A stretch of 33,416 bases of DNA from Acidimicrobiia bacterium. GTDB taxonomy: Bacteria; Actinomycetota; Acidimicrobiia; Spongiisociales; JAENVV01. The notes below the pieces were generated by a model. It was not told the origin of the DNA and did no database searches. It worked only from the letters and a program-made list of their open reading frames with translations. Positions within the stretch are counted from its first letter, which is position 1. Every line of letters begins with the position of its first letter. Where the stretch lies: assembly GCA_016650365.1 (NCBI GenBank), contig JAENVV010000211.1, positions 1 to 33,416 of the forward strand. Direction: 5' to 3'. The position numbers and the translations under genes were made by a program. Below, piece after piece: positions 16,139-26,203 of this stretch.

Positions 16139-16944
16139 GCGCCCTCGTCGTCGACCTCGATGGCGTGGTTTATCTGGGAGATGAGCCTATTCCGGGGGCC
16201 CGACAGGCGCTCGAGAGGTGCGAACGATCCGGCCATGAGATCTGGTTTGCCACCAATTCGTCGCTTCGCACTCCTGAGGAGGCGGCCGACAAGATTCGGC
16301 GGATCACCGGGTATGAAGCACAACCTCAACAAGTGGTCACGTCGGCCATGGCCGCGGCGCGGTTGGCTGGCACGCTCGGCGTAACCAAGGCGTTGGTGGT
16401 CGGTGGAAGTGGTGTTCGGTATGCGGTCACCACTGAGGGGATCGAGATCGTCAGCGATCCCTGGAGCGCTGATGTTGTCGTGGTTGGGCTCGATCTCGAT
16501 CTCCACTATGACACCGTGCGTGACGCCACCCTGGCCATTCGAAACGGTGCCCGGTTCATTGCGACCAATCTGGACCCCTCCTATCCCATGCCGGACGGCC
16601 AATGGCCCGGAGCCGGTGCCATCGTCGAGCTCGTCAGAGTGGCCTCGGGGGTTGACCCAATAGCGACCGGCAAACCAGATGTGGCGATGATCGATCTCAT
16701 CGCTGAGCGGATCGGGTCGCACACCGATATCTGGATGATCGGCGATCGTCCGAGTACTGACCTGGCGATGGCCAAGACAGCCGGTTGGCGCAGCGTGCTT
16801 GTCCTCACCGGTGTGGTCGATTCTGCGGCAGACGTCCCTGCCAGGTGGACTCCCGACCTGGTCATCGACTCGATTGCCGACCTACCGGACGAATTGGAAC
16901 GCCTGATTGGCCAGTCTGTTGATGAGCCCGCGCCGCATCACTAA
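16135..16944 (+). CDS. HAD-IIA phosphatase (NagD/Rv1692-like)
   Basis: This 269-residue haloacid dehalogenase-type phosphatase is of the IIA subfamily, with a large C2 cap between motifs I/II and III/IV. Motif I is VVDLDGVVYLGD at the N-terminus (nucleophile Asp7, acid Asp9), motif II FATNSS, motif III GKPDVAMID, and motif IV MIGDRPSTDLAMA. By position, upstream of tlyA, nadK and recN, it corresponds to mycobacterial Rv1692, described as a glycerol-3-phosphate phosphatase. The match suggests that role here but is not proof. Its last 63 bases overlap the minus-strand rhomboid gene. Confidence 0.88.
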   Translation: MSALVVDLDGVVYLGDEPIPGARQALERCERSGHEIWFATNSSLRTPEEAADKIRRITGYEAQPQQVVTSAMAAARLAGTLGVTKALVVGGSGVRYAVTTEGIEIVSDPWSADVVVVGLDLDLHYDTVRDATLAIRNGARFIATNLDPSYPMPDGQWPGAGAIVELVRVASGVDPIATGKPDVAMIDLIAERIGSHTDIWMIGDRPSTDLAMAKTAGWRSVLVLTGVVDSAADVPARWTPDLVIDSIADLPDELERLIGQSVDEPAPHH

Positions 16945-17601
16945 CGCGACAACCAGCCCGAATACGAACCCGGCGACGTGAGCTTCCCAGGCCACGTCAG
17001 GGGATGATCCGGCAATCCAGAACTGGCTACCGAACCACATGCTCAGGAAGACCCAGGCCGGAACCGACAGAGGTACCAGAACCGCCCAGGTGGTAATGCG
17101 GGCCCTGGGGAACAGGACGATGTAGGCACCCATGACTGCGGCAATGGCGCCGGAAGCACCAACGACCGGGATGGTCGAGCCCGGATTGATCGCAATGTGA
17201 GCCAGTCCCGCCACCACGCCTCCGGCTAGGTACAAGACGACGTAGCGGAGGCGGCCGAAGGCGTCTTCGACGTTGTTTCCGAATATCCACAGTGACCACA
17301 TGTTGCCAAGGAGGTGGGCAAACCCACCGTGGAGAAAGATCGAAGAGATCAGGCTGAGGAGGATTGCCTTGTCGTCGAAAAGTCCCGGTTCTTGGTAGGT
17401 ATCGCAGACTCCAGTGGTGAGTTCGTGAAGCGACACCGGACCACCACCCGAGAACTCGCAGGGGATGGTGGCGTACTCGAAGAATGCCGAATCTCCCAGT
17501 GGCAACTGGACGAAATAGTAGATGGCGACCGCCGTGAGAATGAGAGCCACGGTGATCGCCGGGAACCGGATTCCGGGGTTCTGGTCGCGGAGGGGGATCA
17601 A
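16882..17601 (-). CDS. Rhomboid-family intramembrane serine protease
   Basis: This 239-residue membrane protein has at least six hydrophobic segments. The rhomboid core is present: HLLGNMWSLWIFG with Asn100, GASGAIAAVMGAY with the catalytic Ser150, and EAHVAGFVFG with the catalytic His208. The extramembrane part after the first helix (about 40-75) has two cysteines. The family cleaves membrane proteins within or near the membrane; no substrate can be named. On the minus strand the start is TTG, with AGGAAG six bases upstream; an in-frame stop lies only a few codons upstream, so no better start exists. It is the only reverse gene in this half of the window and diverges from the tlyA unit. Confidence 0.9.
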   Translation of the reverse strand: MIPLRDQNPGIRFPAITVALILTAVAIYYFVQLPLGDSAFFEYATIPCEFSGGGPVSLHELTTGVCDTYQEPGLFDDKAILLSLISSIFLHGGFAHLLGNMWSLWIFGNNVEDAFGRLRYVVLYLAGGVVAGLAHIAINPGSTIPVVGASGAIAAVMGAYIVLFPRARITTWAVLVPLSVPAWVFLSMWFGSQFWIAGSSPDVAWEAHVAGFVFGLVVALVMRRGLINRLANQAFQFVR

Positions 17602-17627
17602 TGCAACTTCCTGTCACAGTTGTCAGC

Positions 17628-17633
17628 GATAAT
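17628..17633 (+). promoter_or_regulatory. Putative -10 element of the tlyA-nadK-recN unit
   Basis: GATAAT lies seven bases before the ATG at 17641, in the short gap (17602-17640) between the divergent rhomboid gene and the tlyA unit. It differs from TATAAT at one position. The upstream -35 is poor. TTGTCAGCG immediately before it resembles the first half of the mycobacterial PafBC-dependent promoter, but the spacing is wrong for that element. Confidence 0.4.
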
Positions 17634-17640
17634 GGCATCC

Positions 17641-17862
17641 ATGGATACACAAGAACCTTTGAGTGAGACGGTCGACGATACACAACTCGATCTGCCGGCG
17701 GACGATCTTTCCGACCCTTCGTCAATACCCGGATCAGAGATCGAAGCTGATGCGTCAATTGAATTGGCGATCGAGGTACTCGCTGGGATGGACGCTGCGG
17801 AAGCTCCGGAGTTGGCCGATCAGGTGGCGGCCCGGTTGCGGGCTCAGTTGTCTGATCGGTGA
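17641..17862 (+). CDS. Small acidic protein upstream of tlyA
   Basis: This 73-residue protein is acidic in its first half (DTQEPLSETVDDTQLDLPAD) and ends in a helical part, LADQVAARLRAQLSDR. It shares a four-base overlap with tlyA (GTGA). Mycobacteria also have a very small conserved gene (Rv1693) between the HAD phosphatase and tlyA, so position supports a real gene even though the sequence is not recognisably similar. The start is placed at 17641 because the -10-like GATAAT lies seven bases before it. An ATG at 17632 would add three residues but overlaps that box. The open frame extends further upstream to 17314, but there it lies opposite the rhomboid gene. Function unknown. Confidence 0.65.
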   Translation: MDTQEPLSETVDDTQLDLPADDLSDPSSIPGSEIEADASIELAIEVLAGMDAAEAPELADQVAARLRAQLSDR

Positions 17863-18590
17863 CCTGGCGCCGCCTTGATATCGTCATGGTCGAGTTAGGG
17901 ATCGTCACCACGCGCTCGCAGGCCGCGCGTCTGATCGAAGATGGTCACGTCACAGTCGACGGATTGTTGGCAGACAAGGCCGCCCGCAAGATCCCGACCG
18001 GGGTCGATATCGCCGTTCGAGATGCCGATCTGGTTGGTCGGGGCGGGGCCAAACTGCGAGGAGCGCTGGACGCCTTTGGCATTTTGGTCGCCGGTAAGCG
18101 ATGCATAGACATCGGAGCATCGACCGGCGGGTTCACCCAGCAGCTCCTGGCTGGCGGAGCCGCCGAGGTTGTCGCGATTGACGTGGGTCACGACCAGTTG
18201 GATCAACGGCTGGTGGCAGATACCCGGGTAGAGAATCATGAGGGAATCAACGCCCGCTATCTGGAAGTCGGTGATTTCGGTGAACGTTTTACCGTGGTAG
18301 TTGCCGATCTGTCCTTTATTAGCCTCACGCTGGTTGCTCAAGGAATCACGAACGTCGCTTCGGACGATGCCGATCTGGTGCTGCTCGTTAAGCCGCAGTT
18401 CGAGGTCGGCAAGGACCATGTTGGCCGAACCGGTCTGGTCACCGACCCCGAGTTGCACCAGCGGGCGATTGAAGCGGTGGTAGCCGAATTCACGATGCTC
18501 GGCTGGCACCTTCATCAGGCGGTAGAGTCGCCAGTGGTTGGCGGCGACGGCAATCAAGAGTTCTTTGTCTGGATGAGGAAGAAGTCATGA
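17859..18590 (+). CDS. tlyA: TlyA-family rRNA 2'-O-methyltransferase
   Basis: This 243-residue protein joins an N-terminal S4 RNA-binding domain (about 4-62, RRLDIVMVELGIVTTRSQAA) to a FtsJ-like methyltransferase domain. CIDIGASTGGFTQQLL (about 86-101) is the S-adenosylmethionine-binding motif I, DLSFISLTL is a TlyA block, and KPQFEVGK carries a catalytic-type lysine. In mycobacteria TlyA 2'-O-methylates C1409 of 16S and C1920 of 23S rRNA and makes ribosomes sensitive to capreomycin. It begins GTG in a GTGA overlap with the small upstream ORF and ends in ATGA with nadK. Confidence 0.93.
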   Translation: MTWRRLDIVMVELGIVTTRSQAARLIEDGHVTVDGLLADKAARKIPTGVDIAVRDADLVGRGGAKLRGALDAFGILVAGKRCIDIGASTGGFTQQLLAGGAAEVVAIDVGHDQLDQRLVADTRVENHEGINARYLEVGDFGERFTVVVADLSFISLTLVAQGITNVASDDADLVLLVKPQFEVGKDHVGRTGLVTDPELHQRAIEAVVAEFTMLGWHLHQAVESPVVGGDGNQEFFVWMRKKS

Positions 18591-19426
18591 GAATTGGTGT
18601 CGTTATGCGCTCAAACAGCGAACGCGCCTCGGAGACCGTCGACGCCCTGTCCCGAATGGCCGCCCGAAAAGGACTGTCGGTGGGCGCAGTCCCTGAACAC
18701 GGTTCGGGCGAACTCCTCGAACCACGGGAGATGGCCGACTGTGACGTCGTCATTGCGGTTGGTGGAGATGGAACCGTGCTCGAAGCAATACGGTACGGGG
18801 TGCCAAACGACCTTCCCGTTCTTGGTGTGAACACCGGGCGGGTCGGCTTCCTGGCCGAGGCCGAGACAGATGACCTCTCCGCCGTCATCGATATGATCGC
18901 CGACCGTTCGTGGTCTGAAACCTCGCGGATGACGCTTTCGGCGACCATCGGCGGCAAGCAATCCGGGGTTGGCCTCAACGATATCGTCGTGGAGAAGATC
19001 AAAAGTCAGCAACTGGTTTCGCTTGAATTGCACATCGACGACGAGCGCTTCTTGACCTATCGGGCCGACGGTCTGGTGTTCGCAACGCCCACGGGTTCAA
19101 CCGCATACAACCTCTCTGCGGGTGGACCGATCGTTGATCCTCTTATCGACACGATCATCGTCACCCCCGTTGCGCCCTATTCGCTGTTCTCAAGAACCCT
19201 GTGTTTGCCTCCCACCGCACGAATTGTCTGCACCGTGACGCTTGATCGACCGGCCGGTGTGTCGGCCGACGGCGTTCACATCGGGACACTCGCCCCCGAC
19301 GAGTCTGTGGTGGTCGAACGGGGCTCGCAGCGGGCCCGGTTCATCAGTCTTGGCAAGCGGTCATATCTCCAGACCGTCAAGTCCAAACTGAAGCTGTATG
19401 AAGGTCTGGATGGAGCGAGTTTCTGA
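18587..19426 (+). CDS. nadK: NAD kinase
   Basis: This 279-residue enzyme phosphorylates NAD to NADP, using ATP or polyphosphate. The signature GGDGT is at 59-63 in VVIAVGGDGTVLEA, followed by GVNTGRVGFLAE and the NAD-binding DGLVFATPTGSTAYNLSAGG. Length and motifs are complete, and the position between tlyA and recN is the usual one (ppnK in mycobacteria). The ATGA overlap with tlyA and an abutting stop/start with recN show one transcription unit. Confidence 0.96.
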   Translation: MRIGVVMRSNSERASETVDALSRMAARKGLSVGAVPEHGSGELLEPREMADCDVVIAVGGDGTVLEAIRYGVPNDLPVLGVNTGRVGFLAEAETDDLSAVIDMIADRSWSETSRMTLSATIGGKQSGVGLNDIVVEKIKSQQLVSLELHIDDERFLTYRADGLVFATPTGSTAYNLSAGGPIVDPLIDTIIVTPVAPYSLFSRTLCLPPTARIVCTVTLDRPAGVSADGVHIGTLAPDESVVVERGSQRARFISLGKRSYLQTVKSKLKLYEGLDGASF

Positions 19427-21013
19427 ATGATTGAAGAGCTGGCCGTCACAAATCTTGGCGTCATCGAGAACGCCCGCATCGAACCTGGTCCCGGCCTGGT
19501 GGTCATCACGGGAGAAACCGGTACCGGGAAGACATTGTTGGCCGGAGCAGTGGGTCTCCTCATTGGTGATCCGACCCGGGCCGGTCTGATCGGTCCGTAC
19601 TCCGACGAGGCCAAGGTCGAAGGACGTTTTCTGGTTGGTGGGGAAGAGTTGGTGGTTTCCCGACGGTTGGTCGAGGGTCGGAGCCGTGCCTATACGAACG
19701 GTGAGATGGTGCCACTCAAAGTCCTGGCCGACCAAGGTATGGACCTGGTCGAGATGGTCGCTCAGCATGATCATCTGGCGATCGGTAAAGAGGCCTCGGT
19801 CCTGGCACTGGTTGACCGACTCCTCGATGCCGCTGGTGTCGAGCGGCTAGCCCAGTACCAGAGAGCCTGGCAGGAGCTTGTCGACGTTCGTTCGAGCGCC
19901 CTCCAGGGTGACATTCGAAGTATTGAGCGCGCCAGGGACCTGGCCGCATACGAAGCCGGGGAGATCGAAGCGTCGGGGTTTCGCCTTGGGGAAGATGACG
20001 AGCTCCACAAGGATCTGGCCCGGCGGCGGAACTCGGTCGAGCTCACCGAGCACCTATCTGCCGCCCACCGTGCCTTCGATCGGGGAGCCGAGGAGGTCGC
20101 GACGGCGGTAGAGGCTCTGCGTCGAGTCGGACGACTCGACGATGAACTAGCCATTATGGGAGATCGCACGGATGGAGTCGCGGCCGAGGTCGCTGATCTC
20201 ATTCTGACTATCCGTCAGGCGATGGAATCGGTCGATCATGATCCCGAACGGCTGGAGGCTCAGGAGGCGCGGATGGCGCTGCTTGGGGACCTCCGGCGCA
20301 AGTATGGCGATTCGTTGGACGAAATCCTCGCATACGGGGTGGCTGCCCAGGCCCGAGCCGCCGATCTGACGGCCAGTCTGGAAGCTGTCGCCACGTTCGC
20401 CGTCGATCTGGAGCGAGCCGAGTCTGCGGCCGTGGCGGCGGCCGGGGCCCTTCGGGAAGCACGACAGGCGGCCGCCAGGTACCTGTGCGATACAGCCAAG
20501 GGGCATCTGAACGAGCTTGGATTCGCAACTCCGCACTTGTCCGTCACGTTTGAACCTCGCGCTCTGCGGGTGACCGGTGGATCGCACCTGACCCTCCTCT
20601 TCGCCTCTGACGATCGGCTAACCCCGGGACCTGTGAACAAGGTGGCCTCAGGTGGTGAACTGTCCAGACTCGTATTGGCTTTGCGACTGGCCGGCGGCGT
20701 CGGCCAGGCTCCCGTGGTGGTCTTCGACGAGATCGATGCCGGGGTTGGGGGACGAACCGCGCTGGCGCTCGGGAGGAAACTGGCCGGACTCGCCGCCGAC
20801 CGGCAAGTATTCGTGGTTACCCACCTGCCGCAAGTGGCCGCGTTTGCCGATACTCACTATGTCGTCGAGCGGACCATGGAACGGGCCGACGTGCGCCTCG
20901 TCGAGGGCGACGCCCGTATTGATGAGATCGCCCGAATGCTTGCCGGTCTTGACGATTCGCAGCAAGGTCGGGATCACGCCGCAGAACTCGTCGCCACGGC
21001 CCGGCGTCGCTAG
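19427..21013 (+). CDS. recN: DNA repair protein RecN
   Basis: This 528-residue SMC-like ATPase acts in double-strand break repair. Walker A is GETGTGKT (29-36). A coiled-coil-rich middle (about 150-370) follows. SGGELSRLVLALRL is the ABC signature and VVFDEIDAGVGG the Walker B, with THLPQVAAFAD as the H-loop block. Walker A reads GTGKT where most RecN have GAGKS, a mild difference. At 528 residues it is somewhat shorter than the usual 550-590. The ATG directly follows the nadK stop with no spare base. The unit appears to end here; 76 bases separate it from the acyl-CoA synthetase. Confidence 0.94.
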   Translation: MIEELAVTNLGVIENARIEPGPGLVVITGETGTGKTLLAGAVGLLIGDPTRAGLIGPYSDEAKVEGRFLVGGEELVVSRRLVEGRSRAYTNGEMVPLKVLADQGMDLVEMVAQHDHLAIGKEASVLALVDRLLDAAGVERLAQYQRAWQELVDVRSSALQGDIRSIERARDLAAYEAGEIEASGFRLGEDDELHKDLARRRNSVELTEHLSAAHRAFDRGAEEVATAVEALRRVGRLDDELAIMGDRTDGVAAEVADLILTIRQAMESVDHDPERLEAQEARMALLGDLRRKYGDSLDEILAYGVAAQARAADLTASLEAVATFAVDLERAESAAVAAAGALREARQAAARYLCDTAKGHLNELGFATPHLSVTFEPRALRVTGGSHLTLLFASDDRLTPGPVNKVASGGELSRLVLALRLAGGVGQAPVVVFDEIDAGVGGRTALALGRKLAGLAADRQVFVVTHLPQVAAFADTHYVVERTMERADVRLVEGDARIDEIARMLAGLDDSQQGRDHAAELVATARRR

Positions 21014-21089
21014 TGCTTTGGTATGCCGAATCGGCTGTGGGCCCGGGGACGGAGTCGGATGTGGTGGAACAGTCAGGAGGTGACCGGAA

Positions 21090-22667
21090 GTGACAGTGAG
21101 TTCAACCCAGTTGACGCCCCTCCTGTTTATGGAACGGACCGCTGAGGTGTTTGGCGACAAGGTCGGTTTCGTCCAGGGAGGCGAACGCTTGACGTATCGG
21201 CAGCTGGCATCGGAGACCACCCGGCTTGCCAATGCGTTCCGGTCCGTCGGCGTTGTCGACGGTGACCGTATCGCCTATCTGAGTCCGAATACGGCGCAAA
21301 TGTTGATTGCGCACTTTGCCGTGCCATTGGCCAAGGCGGTGCTTGTGGCAATCAATACCCGGCTCAGTTCTCCTGAGGTGCTCGAGATCCTCAAGCATTC
21401 CGGCGCCAGGTTGCTCGTAGTCGATGAGTCCCTACGGTCGGTGGTTGAACCCATTTTGAACGAGGCGGTTGGAGTGGAGCGAGTGGTCGTGGTTCCGGCC
21501 GAGCCGACTCCAGAAAGCGACTATGCGAACTTTCTCGCCGCCGGGTCCGACGATCCGATTCCCTGGCGGGTCGATGATGAACGCCGGGCGATCTCAATCA
21601 ACTACACCTCGGGAACCACCGGCCGGCCGAAGGGAGTCCAATACACCCATCGGGGGGCATACCTCAACGCATTGACCGAGATCATTCACAGCCGTCATAG
21701 CCCCGAATCTGTGTATCTGTGGACCCTGCCGATGTTTCATTGCAACGGTTGGTGTACGACCTGGGGGGTGACCGCCGTCGGTGGTACTCACGTCGGGTTG
21801 CGAGCGGTCGATCCAGAAGAGATCTGGCGTCTCATCAACGCCGAGGGTGTTTCCCATCTCAACGCTGCCCCAACCGTCTTGATCTCTTTGGTCAACCATC
21901 CGGCGGCGGTTCCCTTCGGAGGCTCCATGACGATCACGACGGCCGGAGCTCCACCCAGCCCGACCATCATCAGTCAGATCGAAGATCTGGGGGCCGCCAT
22001 CGTGCATGTTTACGGGTTGACCGAAACGTACGGTCCTCACACCATCTGTGAATATCAACCTGCCTGGGATGGCTCGACCCATCGAGCGACGCTCCTCGCC
22101 CGCCAGGGCGTCTCCTTCATCGGGGTCGACCCGATACGGGTGGTCGACGACGACATGAACGACGTTCCCCTGGATGGAACGACCATGGGAGAGGTCGTCA
22201 TGCGCGGTAACAATGTCATGGCGGGCTATTACAACGATCCTGAGGCTACCGCTGAGGCATTTCGCGGCGGGTGGTTTCACTCCGGGGATGTGGCCGTCTG
22301 GCACCCGGACGGTTACATCGAGCTGCGGGACCGCTCGAAGGACATCATCATCTCCGGAGGCGAAAACATCTCGACGATCGAGGTTGAACAAGCTGTGATG
22401 GCACATCCGGCAGTCCTGGAGGCGGCGGTCGTGGCGATCCCTCACGAGAAGTGGGGTGAGCGACCCAAGGCATTCGTCGTCGCTAAACCTGGTGCCGTCG
22501 TGGATCCCGAAGAGATCATCGCCTTTGTGAAAACCCGGATCGCCCGGTTCAAGGCACCAGACGCGGTCGAAATTGTCGAACAGCTACCGAAGACGTCGAC
22601 AGGAAAGATTCAAAAGTACGTATTACGCGAGCAGGAATGGGGCGACCATGCACGAAGAATCAACTGA
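21090..22667 (+). CDS. Acyl-CoA synthetase (AMP-binding family)
   Basis: This 525-residue member of the adenylate-forming family activates a carboxylic acid to its CoA thioester through an acyl-AMP. The P-loop YTSGTTGRPKG is at 172-182, FHCNGWCTTWG follows, the adenine-binding block VYGLTETYG lies in the middle, GWFHSGDVA and LRDRSKDIIISGGENIS are the hinge region, and KTSTGKIQKY holds the catalytic lysine near the C-terminus. The MFHCNGW block is common in short- and medium-chain and related acid-CoA ligases; the substrate is undetermined. The GTG start is supported by CAGGAGG (21074-21080), nine bases upstream. No similar gene lies here in the mycobacterial block, so it is probably a lineage-specific insertion. 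Confidence 0.9.
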   Translation: MTVSSTQLTPLLFMERTAEVFGDKVGFVQGGERLTYRQLASETTRLANAFRSVGVVDGDRIAYLSPNTAQMLIAHFAVPLAKAVLVAINTRLSSPEVLEILKHSGARLLVVDESLRSVVEPILNEAVGVERVVVVPAEPTPESDYANFLAAGSDDPIPWRVDDERRAISINYTSGTTGRPKGVQYTHRGAYLNALTEIIHSRHSPESVYLWTLPMFHCNGWCTTWGVTAVGGTHVGLRAVDPEEIWRLINAEGVSHLNAAPTVLISLVNHPAAVPFGGSMTITTAGAPPSPTIISQIEDLGAAIVHVYGLTETYGPHTICEYQPAWDGSTHRATLLARQGVSFIGVDPIRVVDDDMNDVPLDGTTMGEVVMRGNNVMAGYYNDPEATAEAFRGGWFHSGDVAVWHPDGYIELRDRSKDIIISGGENISTIEVEQAVMAHPAVLEAAVVAIPHEKWGERPKAFVVAKPGAVVDPEEIIAFVKTRIARFKAPDAVEIVEQLPKTSTGKIQKYVLREQEWGDHARRIN

Positions 22668-22671
22668 TCAT

Positions 22672-22699
22672 TTGGTCTCGGCCACTCTGATGCTACGCT
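22672..22699 (+). promoter_or_regulatory. Putative promoter of pyrG (leaderless type)
   Basis: TTGGTC (22672-22677) and TACGCT (22694-22699) are separated by 16 bases, and the GTG of pyrG begins eight bases after the -10 box. No Shine-Dalgarno sequence precedes the GTG, so the transcript probably starts at or just before it. This is the most complete of the leaderless candidates because both boxes are visible. Confidence 0.5.
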
Positions 22700-22701
22700 G
22701 A

Positions 22702-24356
<1,655 letters not shown>

Positions 24357-24357
<1 letters not shown>

Positions 24358-24893
24358 TGCCGTTCCGTCACGTAAATCGCCAGTCTCTCGTTACCGGAGC
24401 ATTTCTTTCTTTCGATCGTTTGGAAATCGAAAGCCCCGATGGGCACCGGGCCGAACGGTTCATGCTTACCCACCCGGGTGCCGTCGCCTTGTTGCCCGTC
24501 GACGGTGACGACGTGTTGTTGGTGCGTCAGTATCGGGGGCCGGTCGACATGGAGATGTTGGAAGTACCGGCCGGGAAACTCGATGCCGGCGAAATCGATG
24601 CCGTGGGTGCGGTACGCCGCGAGTGCATGGAAGAGGTAGGCATGGATCCGGGGATTATCGAACCGCTCGGACACATGTTCACGAGTCCTGGCATCACCAA
24701 CGAACGGATCGACCTGTTCTGGGTTGGCGATCTCAAACCCGTACCTGTCCGTCCCGATGGTCCCGAGGAAGAACACTCCGAGATCATTCGGGTTCCCATC
24801 GACAGCCTGGGTGAACTGGTGGCTTCGGGGACCTTGACCGACGGCAAGTCGATCGCCACGATCAGCCGATACCTGTTACGTAATGGTGCTTGA
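24357..24893 (+). CDS. Nudix hydrolase, ADP-ribose pyrophosphatase-like
   Basis: This 178-residue protein has a Nudix box in GKLDAGEIDAVGAVRRECME followed by EVG, preceded by VLLVRQYRGPVDMEMLEVPA. This arrangement is typical of ADP-ribose pyrophosphatases such as mycobacterial Rv1700, which also follows pyrG. ITNERIDLFWVGDL after the box is the usual substrate-specificity region of that group. It starts at a GTG sharing one base with the pyrG stop, and overlaps xerD by 11 bases. The function is thus likely breakdown of ADP-ribose, judged by family and position. Confidence 0.88.
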
Positions 24894-25752
24894 AAAGGCG
24901 ATCGAGGACTATCTGTCGTTTCTCCTTATCGAGCGCGGCCTGGCGTCGAACACGGTCGTCGCCTATCGGCGTGACCTCGGCCAATATCGGGTGGCCGTCG
25001 GCGAGGAGCCGCAACCTGGCGACATTGAGAGGTTCGTTGAGGATCTAACCGACCTGGGGTTGGCAACCGCAACCATCGCCAGGAAGATTGCGGCAGTCAG
25101 GGGACTGCACCGATTCCTGGTGGCCGAGGGCCTGCGAGTAGACGACCCGTCGGTGCTCATCGAAACGCCACCACAGCCGGACTCGTTGCCGAAAGCCCTC
25201 GATGTCGATGAAATGGTTCGTCTGCTGGAAGCGGCTTCAAGGGTCGGTCCGACGGGTACCCGCGACCGGGCGCTCGTCGAGTTCATGTACGGATGTGGAG
25301 CACGGGTGAGCGAGGCCGTGGCACTGGACACTCATAACCTCGACCTTATCGATCGGACCGCGCTCATCACGGGTAAAGGCAACAAGCAGCGGATGGTCCC
25401 TTTAGGATCGTTTGCTGTCGAGGCTCTTACCCAGTGGCTTGATGACCGGATCGGCTGGGTGGGCCCTGAGCAGCCGGCGGTCTTTGTCAATCGTCGGGGG
25501 GGACGGCTGACCCGCCAGAGCATCTTCACCATCGTTCGGACCGCTGGTGAAGTAGCCGGCCTGGAGGGGCACGTTTCGCCGCATTCATTGCGCCACTCCG
25601 CGGCCACCCACATGGTTGAGGGTGGTGCGGATCTTCGCAGCATTCAAGAGATGCTCGGTCACGTGAGCATTTCGACTACGCAGATCTATACCAGGGTGTC
25701 TCCCCAGCATCTCCGGGAGATCTACATCGAAGCCCACCCGCGCAGCCGCTAG
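24883..25752 (+). CDS. xerD: Site-specific tyrosine recombinase XerD
   Basis: This 289-residue recombinase resolves chromosome dimers at dif with a partner Xer. The N-terminal SAM-like domain spans about 5-85, with SFLLIERGLASNTVVAYRRD. The catalytic residues are all present: Arg141 in GARVSE, Lys165 in GKGNKQR, His234 and Arg237 in HSLRH, His260 in LGHVS, and the nucleophile Tyr269 in QIYTRV. The position after pyrG and the Nudix gene is the xerD position of mycobacteria, which favours XerD over a phage integrase, and there are no flanking mobile genes. It overlaps the Nudix gene by 11 bases. Confidence 0.92.
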   Translation: MVLEKAIEDYLSFLLIERGLASNTVVAYRRDLGQYRVAVGEEPQPGDIERFVEDLTDLGLATATIARKIAAVRGLHRFLVAEGLRVDDPSVLIETPPQPDSLPKALDVDEMVRLLEAASRVGPTGTRDRALVEFMYGCGARVSEAVALDTHNLDLIDRTALITGKGNKQRMVPLGSFAVEALTQWLDDRIGWVGPEQPAVFVNRRGGRLTRQSIFTIVRTAGEVAGLEGHVSPHSLRHSAATHMVEGGADLRSIQEMLGHVSISTTQIYTRVSPQHLREIYIEAHPRSR

Positions 25753-25861
25753 CCAACTTACCGGGATGAAACACCCGGACCGACGCCGGATTCGCGACTA
25801 GGCTCATGGCAAGGCTCCCCGGGGGGCTTGGTGGAACCATTCGTAGGATGCAGGGTGATGC

Positions 25862-26203
25862 ATGGTTGATTACGACGCAACGCGGGCCATTCTGGCCGAG
25901 GAGCGAGCCAAGCTCGTCCGGCAACTCGACGAGCTCGGCGCGACAGAAACCGGTGAATTGAAGTCTGGTTTGAATCTCGGTGAGGGGTTCGCAGACGCTG
26001 GTGCCATCACGGCAGAGAGAACTGAGCTGTTGGGTTTGGCGGAATCATTGTCGACCCAGGTAGAAGAGGTCGATTCCGCATTGGCGGCGATCTCCGCCGG
26101 CACATACGGCGTGTGTTCTTCCTGTGGGCAGGAGATTTCACCCGCTCGTCTTGAGGCCCGACCATCGTCAACATTATGTGTGGCCTGCAAGTCGAAACGC
26201 TGA
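25862..26203 (+). CDS. DksA/TraR-type C4 zinc-finger protein
   Basis: This 113-residue protein has an N-terminal helical part (about 5-75) rich in Glu and Leu and a C4 zinc finger at Cys85, Cys88, Cys106 and Cys109 in YGVCSSCGQEISPARLEARP and CVACKSK. The layout is that of DksA/TraR proteins, which bind RNA polymerase through the secondary channel in proteobacteria; whether this short actinobacterial form does so is unknown. The ATG at 25862 follows a 109-base gap holding TAGGAT (25844-25849), a possible -10 box. The next gene starts at the base after the stop. Confidence 0.85.
   Translation: MVDYDATRAILAEERAKLVRQLDELGATETGELKSGLNLGEGFADAGAITAERTELLGLAESLSTQVEEVDSALAAISAGTYGVCSSCGQEISPARLEARPSSTLCVACKSKR

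Noticed and set aside
17620-17642. TTGTCAGCG upstream of the tlyA-recN unit as a PafBC-dependent damage promoter
   Set aside because: The first half resembles the TTGTCRGTG element, but eight bases later there is ATCCAT rather than TANNNT, and that would overlap the start codon. The GATAAT box fits better.
24883-25752. XerD as a phage or island integrase next to an attachment site
   Set aside because: The gene sits in the standard pyrG-Nudix-xerD order, overlaps its neighbour, and no repeats or mobile genes flank it.
25761-25778. Possible terminator hairpin CCGGG-N8-CCCGG after xerD
   Set aside because: The stem is only five base pairs, with no T-run after it; not enough to call a terminator.
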